From contig CALNXK010000007.1 of NCBI GenBank assembly GCA_942486035.1, positions 3,071,001-3,135,000 of the forward strand: a stretch of DNA of 64,000 nt, in the 5' to 3' direction. A program made the position numbers and the translations under genes. The notes beneath the pieces were generated by a model that did no database searches, was not told the origin of the DNA, and saw only the letters and a program-made list of their open reading frames with translations. Source of the DNA: Porites lobata (taxonomy: Eukaryota; Cnidaria; Anthozoa; Scleractinia; Poritidae). Positions 55,366-64,000 of this stretch are shown one piece after another. Each line of letters starts with the position of its first letter. Within the stretch, counting starts at the first letter, position 1.

Positions 55366-56566
55366 TAACGGTGAAGAACGCTAAAATTACTACAGAAGGC
55401 GATTTTTCACAGCCTTCATTAAAGCACCATTCATTTGCGAAAGCATTCTTAGTTTCACTAATCATTAACTTAATGAGGGAGAAAGGCAAGATTTTGAGAT
55501 AAACAAGCCAGCGAAAGGGTGAAAATGCAGTTTCACGGCAAAATGGATACTTTAATAATTAGCTTCTGTATTCCTGAAACGAATACGTTCGATTTTAGAG
55601 TTATACTGTTGACAAGAACTAAACATCTATAGGGTATTCGTTTAGCTAAAAATTTTACAAAGGGTCATGAAAAGGTGTTTAAAATGTGTAAATTTAATAG
55701 CCCCTGAGATGGCAAAAAAAACAACAACAACAACAACGACAACCCCGCCTCTGCTTTATAGTCTGTCAGGTAACGCCCAGCTCGTCTCAAATTTGTAAAG
55801 AAGTACAAAAGCCTTGCTGTGGAAGGGGGCGGGGATGATTATCTTTTTTGGATGAATGCCCAAAATAAGTCTTTTTTCAGCTGTCTAAACTAAACAAATA
55901 TTGTTTGGGGATTGAACTGGCTCCTGCGCACCAGGTGATAAAAAAGCTCAAAATGGATGCGATCATCTGTTGGTCTACACGCTGTATCCCACTTCAAGCC
56001 GCAACGGCTACAGAATGATAAAAAAAAAAACAAACAAACAAGCAAACAAAAAGGGCATGCCAGAAATAAATATCTTGTAGAAATTTCATGTGAAAATAAA
56101 GTTTTGATCAAAAGTTATAGTGCATGAAATTAGAGGAACGAACTTTTGGGACACCCGGCCTGTACCAGTTTCAACATTTATTTTCATATAATTTCTGTTT
56201 TGGTTATATATTTTTAATCAGCATTTTTACTTTTTATTGATTATATCTGTCATCGATTCATTTTATAAATTTCCATCAGTTTGACGGTAAAGCGCTCTTG
56301 ATCATTTATATGTTAGAAGGCGCTATAGTAAATTTATATATCATTATTACTATTATACGTTTTACTCATCATCTGTCTTTTCATTGGCTAAGAGCCTACA
56401 GCTAATTTTGGAAATCAACGCAACCTACAGATTAGTTAGTTATCTGCTAGCAGATAAGTTGCAAATCTGTAGATTGCGCGCGCAATGCATGATTGACAAT
56501 AACAATTCAGGTTCCTTGCGACGGTGTGTTTCTCGTTACTTTCTTCAAAACGATGCATAATAATAG

Positions 56567-56712
56567 AACAATTATTAGATTCGGTTTTTGTGATATCCTA
56601 AATAATCAAGGTCTCGATAAGTGTTATTAGCCTCGGCCTTCGGCTTGGCTGATAACACTTACCTCGACCTTGAATATTCTGGATATCACAAAAACCTCAT
56701 CCAATAATTGTT
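56567..56712. repeat. Fold-back repeat
   Basis: AACAATTATTAGAT and TTTTTGTGATATCC on the left are inverted on the right (GGATATCACAAAAAC, CCAATAATTG). The inner arms AAGGTC(T/G)...AAGTGTTAT pair around a Gly-Ala-rich GCCTCGGCCTTCGG loop. Non-coding. Confidence 0.65.
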
Positions 56713-57792
56713 TATTATTGTTATTATTATACCAGGCCAATCAAAGAAAGTGAACAACTTTAACAAACGGAACTAGACAAACCATTACTTAGAAATTGCA
56801 TTCAATAATTTCTCTGACAAAAAGAAGATCGCGATCCCCGCTCGGCGAAAGCCCCCCTGTGGTTAGCATGAGTAGCTAGTATCTCCGCGTAAGGGACCCC
56901 CGACTAAAAATTTAAAAGTACAGAATACATCATTAAATCCGTTTTCAGATTATCAGTCAAACGTCTCTGTGGGATTTAAGTCAAATCTTTGAGGGTGAAG
57001 TGGTGGTGTGTCATAAATCGGTTATGTTTAGTCATTAAAGTGTTATTACAAACTATGTTGTGTACATGTGTGCCTGGGGCCGAGTGAACTGACAAACACT
57101 TCAGCTATTTTAATAGCTGTAAAATTTTTTCTTAAGTTTTTCTATATGGTGGACAAATTTTCTTTATTAATTTATTTGCTGACATTCAATTAACCATTGG
57201 TTTGAAAGATTTTCCTTACTTTCTTTAATCACAACTCGCGGGGCCGGGTTTTTCAAAGCTACAATAAGCGAAGATAACCCAATGTTACTGCAAAATTTGA
57301 TTGTAGATAGGAAAGCTGGCTTAAAAAGCAAATTCAGTTTTCAAATTCTTTTTGTCAGTCTAAAATTTGATGATTGGATGCTCTAAAAAAATAGTGAACA
57401 TTATCGGAGTGTTTCGAACAATTGAAAAAGAAACCGGCCCGTTTTAAGATTTAACGGCTCCTCCAAGGTTAGCGCTGAACCGGCCTTCCATGGTGAAGTA
57501 AATTCAAGCACACATCTCTGAAGTACATTAACTTTAAATCACAGTCAGAATAAAACTGCTTCTAAAAAACTCATTGTCTTTTCTTCGGAAGGAAGCTAGA
57601 TCACCACTGCCGCTCCTACTGGCTGGAAATTTAAGATTAGTTAAGGACTAGCTTAGGCTGTATACGAAACAATAATAAATTATAATTATAATGATTATGA
57701 TAAAACATTCGAAATAAGAAAAAAAAACTTTTTAACTTCTCGAAAAGTGCTAAGTAAAATAGTCACGTTAAAGTGAAAGTAAGGAAGCTTAC

Positions 57793-57874
57793 CAAATGTT
57801 CAGACGCTTTCTTGTCTTTGCCTCTTGCTGGTCAGCGATGGAATGGAGCTTAACAATGACATAGTCCTTTTATA
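57793..57874 (-). promoter_or_regulatory. TATA promoter and possible 5' UTR exon
   Basis: On the minus strand GGCTATAAAAGG (TATAAAAG at 57867..57874) is followed about 80 nt later by a consensus donor (ATTTG|GTAAGC, exon end 57793). There is no ATG between, so this would be a non-coding first exon. The nearest minus-strand acceptor with coding sequence after it is at 51804, just upstream of the secreted GIY-YIG gene. The link is inference. Confidence 0.4.
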
Positions 57875-58927
57875 GCCGGTATTAGAGAATAAACGTGACT
57901 GGTTTTCTAACCTCACTGTAGTCTGCGAGCAAACTCTTTCCAGGAGAGCTTGCTCGCAGTTGAACCTCACAGGTACCTAATGACCTTAAATGAGCGCAAT
58001 TGAATAATTCAGTTTAATTAACCGTATAACTAGGCTTTTTTTTTCGCTATCCGACGAGAGAGTAATAGTGACAAACCAAAAAAAACTCTGTTGCAAGGTA
58101 TAACCTAAATAAAAGAGAAGTAATGAAGTTTAAAATTTGTCAAGAAATTGGGACTTGCTGAAAAGCTAAACGAATTGATGGTTTGCCGGTGTCCGATATG
58201 TTAATGCAAGTCATCCTGGTAATTATAACGGGTGCATCTCTTTCTTTCAGTCTTTACTTTATTTTGATGTGATTGTTTGATCTTGAATGTTGTTTGTGTA
58301 ATCTTGTGATAGTTATCCTGGATAGTATCTTCTCAAAAGGATGAGCTAAAAACGCTAAATACGCTATCGTCTCTTCATTATATTTTTCCCTTTTTCGTAT
58401 AGAATATTTGTATTATTTCACCGTATGAAAGTTTACTAGTACGTACAAAGGATCTAAGACCCAGGGGTGTTCTATTCAATGAACAATTATCTGTTTAACA
58501 TTATTAGCTAAAAAACGGATTAATTTTGCAGCATACCATGTAAATAAATTAAAAGTTGAAGTTAGGAAACTGGCAAGAAGTTTAGACTTGCGAAAAGCTT
58601 AATCAACCAAGTGGATGCATGGTGTACCGTGTCATTTGTGAATGCAAATCGTTTTCGTAACTATGGCTGGTGCCTCTTTTAAATTTCTACGAATATTTGC
58701 TTTATATTGCACTGATTCAGAAAACTGGCTGTCATTCTTAGACTCACAAAGCCACGTAACTGCGCTGAAGTAGATGAAAACGTCACTCTTAAAAAGTGTA
58801 TTCGAGCTGCTTCAAACTTTATCGCGCTTATTCCACCTTGTCAATTTGTCAAATGTTGGCAAATTTTTCTGGAGTTGAATCTACTGGGCTGCCCCCCCCC
58901 CCTCTCCCCCTGCGCGGGCCCCGGAAT

Positions 58928-59005
58928 GGTCTATTACTCAAAGCAGTTTTAGTTACGGTACTGAATTGAGCTTTCGGAAAACAATTTTGAATCTTTATTT
59001 GCGCA
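58928..59005. repeat. Left member of a 78-bp inverted repeat pair
   Basis: GGTCTATTACTCAAAGCAGT through AACAATTTTGAATCTTTATT is found inverted at 61826..61904 with about 85% identity. The two could bound one large element or be two solo repeat ends. Confidence 0.55.
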
Positions 59006-60559
59006 GTTGACAATTTAAATTTTTTCAGCTAGGATATTTTGACCGACCTGTTCAGAGATAAAGAGCCGGTCAGGAATCACTTCTGTAACTGACAAGGGAA
59101 TTCAGGCCAGGAATGAAGCAAGAGATACGTACAAAAGAGGGTCGTACAGGGGTATTTTCGTGATACTTGATTAGCCGTTTTTATTTTTCGTGAGTCGTGA
59201 ATTTAAGAAATTTATTTATTCCTCGTGTCCCGTAACCAAAAGGTCAAGGGTGCCCCGTAAAAAACTCAAATTGGTAATCGATAATTGTGATTTCATTATG
59301 TATTTGTCTCGTGATTTTTCTGTAATTTGCAATTTGTAGTCTTTCCCTGTAGCCTCTTTGCTCTATTTTCAGACACCTCTTAATAGCTTGTGACTTTTTT
59401 CTTTGTGTAAGAATAAGATCGAGGAGTGCTTCTCATGCTGATGATCGTGATTCGTGAAAATGAAATTTTATCGTGATCAGTGATTAGTCATTTTTGTGGT
59501 CCTTGAAGCGTGCCTGGGTCCCCCCGCTGCGCGCCCCCCCGCCCTCTACGACCCTCACTTTATGATATACGGTAAAAGAATTAAAGAATTACCCAAGCAT
59601 AGAGAGATAGGCACCAGCAATGGTTAACAAAATGATTTGCATTGACAAAGAAAACAGGCCCACAATCCACTTATAGTCCGATTAGCTTTTCAGCTAGGGC
59701 AAACCTCTTGCCAAAATTGTAGGTCTTATTATTATTATTATTATTATTATTATTAGTATACTTGTTGTCGAATAAGGGGAAAACGTTAAATAGCAGTTTG
59801 TTATTTCATTCAAAACCACAGGGCCTTGAGGTAATTATTTTACCAGCAGGCAAAGTTCTTGCAATCTTTTCTTGTTTGCCCTTAATTCTTCCCTCAGCAG
59901 GTCATAGCCAGCAGCCAATTTGGTAATTTTATTTATGCTTCGTTATTCTCTTTGCGAAAGAAAAGGGCGATCCTGCACCTATTTGAAAGATAGCCTCCTA
60001 GCTTACAGCGCTTTGCGTTTGTCATTTATGACTTGCGGGTAGACCATTTATATTCCCGTCGTCATTAAGCATTTCACTTTTGATCAAAGTTGGGGAGATT
60101 TTCTGTCAGTTCTTAAATGTGCATGAGTTTCATGGGTTTTCCAGCAAAAACTCTTTAAAAAAAGCGCATCTAATTTTCCAAATGACCGGTCCGGCCGTCT
60201 AGTTCTGACTTTTGGACTCGGCGAGCGCCCTTAATTCTTCGGTCCTTTTATTGAACACACGGGGAAAGTGGTGTTGATATAAAGGAAAAAACCTAGTCTT
60301 TCCTGCCCAGCAAAATCCACATTATCGCCTAGAATTAAGAAGTAGAGAAATGGTGACCCAAGAACGGATAAAATTCACAGTTGAAGTTTCCTATTTTTTC
60401 ACCCCTTCATTTCTAGCGTAAACAGCAACGACGACTGCCACGGCAACGAGGACGGCAGAAAGGAATGGGTTTAGCGGTAGCAAAATATAGCAACTTTGTA
60501 AGTGCATCACGCTTTATTGTTCATATCTATGCCGTCACTGCACGACGTCGTGCAGGCAC

Positions 60560-60605
60560 TTAGGCACTTTCACGTCGTAGTCGACTACGACGTGAAAGTG
60601 CCTAA
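60560..60605. repeat. 46-bp perfect palindrome
   Basis: TTAGGCACTTTCACGTCGTA, then GTC|GAC at the centre, then the exact reverse complement; no mismatch and no loop. Just upstream is a second palindrome, GCACGACGTCGTGC. It contains CACGTC/GACGTG half-sites on both strands. Confidence 0.9.
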
Positions 60606-60864
60606 TTTCAAGTTTTGTGACGGGACGTGAACACAAGACAACGACTTTCTTTTTCTTTTCCTGAATTTCGATTAAGTCTCTAAGTTTTACATGAGCTCCC
60701 CGGGATTCTTTTGTTCTTATCAGAGGAATATATTTGTCGGTTATGAATACATAACCCCTGAATCAACTGTTTCAAAAACTGGTTGCGGCTTCAATTGTGT
60801 GTTATAAGGGAAGAGCGGGGCCAATGAACAGCTAATTAAAATGCGAGGGTGTTATGTATCAAAC

Positions 60865-61018
60865 ACAGTCGAACCTCCACTAACGGCTGCCTCTAGCTCC
60901 CCAACGGCCACTTTTTTTGGCGGAAAGTCCATACATTGACTGACTTCTTTAAATTGCTTCTCTACAACGGCCGCTTTCTTCTGTTCCCAAGGTGGGAGAT
61001 GTGGAGAGGTTCAACTGT
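60865..61018. mobile_element. 154-bp MITE with ACAGT(C/T)GAACCTC ends
   Basis: ACAGTCGAACCTCCAC at the left pairs with the inverted right end GTGGAGAGGTTCAACTGT. The interior has two AACGGCC(A/G) units. A 27-nt near-palindrome (AAGGGGGATAAGT, C, inverse) follows at 61023..61049. Confidence 0.6.
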
Positions 61019-61565
61019 ACGCAAGGGGGATAAGTCACTTATCCCCCTTACATATTCCCCTCTCATTTTAATTAACTTTTCATGAAGAACAAATTTACAA
61101 ATGTTTAGTTGTAACGTCGTGTTTACTATTAGGTCACATTTGCAGGTTTTAATATTTGGTAGATTTGATCCAAATTGCTTGTTTTGTTTTGAAATAAAAC
61201 ACGACGCTACAATTTTTGAAATTAAACTGAGCTGTGTTTCTTTTGCGCAACATTCGCGGATTTTCTTAGTTGGAAGTTCATCGCTTTTCCACAACCAGAA
61301 CGACAGTGCCAAATTACACAGCGTCTTTGAAATTCCACTGTTCGCTGCTCCCACGAAAGTGGCCCTGTCATTTATTGGTAAGGCTTCCGCTTTTTACCTA
61401 GTCATCCCAAACTCGTGTACTCCATGTGGTTGGCCTCTTTGTGTTTTGTAGTATCTCTTGCTTCATTCCTCGCATGAATTTCCTTGTCAGTTGCAGTAGT
61501 GATTCCTCGCCGGTACTTCATCTGTAAACACTGGTCGGTAAAATGGTCCTCGCTGCGAAAATTTA

Positions 61566-61799
61566 AATAGCCCATTTTACAGTTGCGGGTGAAAACGAGG
61601 CTGGAGTTGACCTTGTTTTGATACAGCCCTTCCTGCTTTATTATTATTTAAATCATGTCTTTCTTATGCTAACTAGTATTTTTTAAGCAAAATTTACATT
61701 AGAAAAGGATCGAGGTTTTTATCAAAACAAGGTCAACCACAGCCTCACGTTCACTCAAAGGCTAGGACACTAAGCACACAACTGTAAACTGGCCTATTA
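61566..61799. repeat. Fold-back repeat
   Basis: AATAGCCCATTTTACAGTTG and GTTGACCTTGTTTTGATA on the left are inverted on the right (TATCAAAACAAGGTCAAC ... CAACTGTAAACTGGCCTATT). Non-coding hairpin element. Confidence 0.65.
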
Positions 61800-61825
61800 T
61801 CAACTGCTTTTTCGTTGTCTGCTCA

Positions 61826-61904
61826 CGCAAATAAAGATTCAAAATTGTTTTCTAAAAGCTCAATTGTAGTATACCGCCACTAAAACTGCTTTAGGTAATA
61901 GACA
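61826..61904. repeat. Right member of the inverted repeat pair with 58928..59005
   Basis: AATAAAGATTCAAAATTGTT through TGCTTTAGGTAATAGAC is the reverse complement of 58928..59005 with scattered mismatches. Confidence 0.55.
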
Positions 61905-63726
61905 GTTCTCACTCTGAATCGCTCGACATTGCCAGGTTGTTTTTAGCATTTACTACCAACAACTAATTCGAAACTGAATAACTTTGGAAAACTTAATTAG
62001 TAGGTTAAAAACGCGAGAACCTTGTTAATGCCACCAGTGCCAGCAGCATGGAGTGTTGGAAAACCCAATAAATGACAACAATAGAGGCATTTTTCTTCAT
62101 TGTATATTTGCATCCCTTGAGGAATCCTCACCAATGTAAAAATTAGCCGTTTATCGGCCTTCAGCTTGGGGTTAGTATAAGAGATAAGTATAACCGACAA
62201 CGAAGGTGTTAATCCGCATGCACCATGTATATGGACTGATACCGATCGACGTTCGAGGTATTTATCTGACCTATTTCACGATATTATTCCTAAAAGATCT
62301 CTATAAAATGGAAAACACATGTGTCTGTCTTAATATTATAGAAATTGAACTGAATTTTTGGTTCCTGTTTTACCATGATTCAATAATTAAGACCTTTTGT
62401 TAAGGAGAATAGAGCACTTGTCTAGCCACATGCACGCTCACATCTTTATCGCAAAAAAGACAAATGAAAGTTATAAAATTGTGAGATTTTGACAAGGTTT
62501 TGAGAAACGTTTTGTGACATCCTCAAGGTAGTGTTTGCTTTGTATTTTTAGGCCGTTTCTTTGTTCAGTTGTTTTGACCATTTTATCGGCGTGTTCGATT
62601 ATTCAGTAGGTTGGTCCATGCTTCGATTCAAGTATTCTGATGATGCTAAGTTTTAAAGGAAACAGCAGATTATATGCGTTAGCTTGTAAAGATAGCCTCA
62701 CGTCCAGTAGGTCACAACATGCTGGGGGAAAGGGTTAAAAGGTTGTGCAAAGACGCTGGAATTGATTAGGTCAATTTACTAACAATAGGCTACGTGCGAC
62801 AACAGCGACCCGGGGACTGCAGAAAGGAATTCCAGAAAAATTTGTAATAGAGCGTACCGGGCATAAATATGTTAGGCCTTTGCAAAAATATCAACGCCCA
62901 GATACTTCAAGTCAGATTGAGATTTCAAAGAAGTTCAACTGTTGTGAAGCCGTGTCACTACCCGAGTGAGTTACTTCTGAACGGGTGTCAATAAAACGTG
63001 AAGTCGAGGCAGACGAGGAAGAAGTGAAAGACTGTTCAAAATTTCTGAAGGGAAGCTGGAACGTCTGCTACTTTTAATAATAAATTGTACTTTCATAGTC
63101 TCAAAAGACTTTAATTCTTTGTAACACGTGGGAACAATTTTTCGTAAAATAATCGATTATTTTCGTGGATATTTTAAAAAATAAATTTGTTCATTTTATT
63201 TTTACGGCTTTGTCGGAGAAATTAAGTTTAAATTGGTCTAGAGGAGGATTTTTATGTTGTCAGAAACAGCAAAGTTGAATTGCAATTAATTGCAACGATG
63301 AATTTTATGAGAATCAATTGCCATTAATTTTTTTTCGTTTTGGGGTTTGTTTGTATAAAATCCCTCAGTGGTTTGAGGGATTTTTTCTCGGTTTTCACTC
63401 AAGTGAGAAAGCAAAATAAAAATGGGAAACTTTTAATACAGAAAGTCTAGAATCCGGGAAATGAAAGAAGATAAATATACGAAAAGCCTTGCCAAGAATC
63501 AGGTCTATGCAATAGTTCATATGCGAGATATTCGGAAAAACGTTTTACCCAAATTTGTAAAGCTTTGTATGAAGACGCCATGTTTGTGTCCTTCCAGGTG
63601 CACAAATATGGCCGCGGGAAACCAACAGAAACATCTGTTTTTGAGTTTTCCTACTTATGCGTGAATTCTTCGCTTGAGGAACTTATAAAGATTAAATTAA
63701 TATTTATTCTAAGACAAGGAATGTTT

Positions 63727-64000
63727 CAGGGGCACCCAACGACAATTTTCGGAAAAATATCTGTTCGGAAGACGATTTGAGATCTAGAATTTTCGGAACA
63801 TTTGTTGTAAAATTTCTTGCTTCCATGCCTCTCCTAGGATTTTCGAACAAATAAAAAATGGTATACTTGCCCATTTTTAACTAATTTTTACCCTAAAAAG
63901 TTCACCTAGAATTTTCGGGAGCCTATTTTCTGGCTAAAATTTTCGAAAAGGTAAGTTTTGATCCCTATAATTTTCGGATCACTAGACTTTCAGCTAGGAA
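63727..64000. mobile_element. hAT-like MITE, second copy, cut by the window edge
   Basis: CAGGGGCACCCAACGACAAT matches the left end of 52256..52656, and the copies stay collinear for the remaining 270 bp with about 90% identity. Its right end lies outside the window. Confidence 0.8.

Larger units (their letters stand above)
51782..64000. other. Gene-poor right flank
   Basis: Repeats dominate: SINE copies with a nested MITE (52087..52800), an 808-bp element (54558..55365), fold-backs, a TATA-type promoter with a possible 5' UTR exon (57793..57874) and a partial MITE at the right edge. Two overlapping frames on opposite strands at 60962..61451 are open for over 100 codons, but neither is recognisable. 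No conserved exon was identified in 53000-54500, 58000-60500 or 62000-63700. Confidence 0.5.

Noticed and set aside
60962..61451. Overlapping open frames on both strands, over 100 codons each
   Set aside because: Both strands are open over the same interval, neither has a recognisable domain, and one end lies in a MITE. Kept only as a note.
63358..63387. Rho-independent terminator (ATCCCTCA stem, TTTTTT tract)
   Set aside because: A eukaryotic genome with no bacterial gene nearby; the hairpin is a chance or repeat-derived structure.

Overview
This is a eukaryotic window, almost certainly from a stony coral or another hexacorallian anthozoan. It is AT-rich, its genes are intron-rich with GT-AG splice sites, and introns and spacers are packed with short inverted-repeat elements, fold-backs and tRNA-derived SINEs. 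There is no bacterial gene layout. The organism call is an inference from protein similarity and repeat style; no species can be named from this alone.

Seven genes can be recognised exon by exon. From left to right they are: the 5' end of an ATP8A-type P4-ATPase lipid flippase (minus, running off the left edge, with two alternative first coding exons); SAP30/SAP30L, a Sin3-HDAC subunit (minus, 4 exons); a two-box HMGB-like protein (plus, 2 exons); EXOSC9/RRP45 of the RNA exosome (minus, about 14 exons over 10 kb); PRORP, the protein-only RNase P nuclease (plus, intronless); PPID/cyclophilin-40 (minus, 10 exons); and SMIM20/MITRAC7, the phoenixin precursor family (plus, 3 exons). EXOSC9-PRORP and PPID-SMIM20 are tight divergent pairs (225 and 274 bp between start codons), so they probably share promoters. 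PRORP and PPID are convergent.

The right third (42.3-64 kb) is gene-poor and repeat-rich. Its one well-supported gene (49422..51781, minus) encodes a 342-residue protein with a signal peptide, a basic Gly/Asn/Lys-rich linker, a GIY-YIG-fold domain of the T5orf172/MUG113 type and an Arg/Gly/Ser repeat tail. A secreted protein with this phage-type domain is the strongest candidate here for undescribed biology.

Other points of interest: the human counterparts of six of the seven recognised genes lie, from memory, on chromosome 4, and SAP30 next to HMGB is divergent in both species. The SMIM20 protein keeps the phoenixin core but lacks the amidation glycine. PPID has Val in place of a conserved active-site Phe. 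The EXOSC9 reading frame seems to need an 11-nt microexon. Several transposons are closed by clear target-site duplications, including a 1,031-bp element with tandem-repeat arms and a hAT-like MITE nested inside a SINE.
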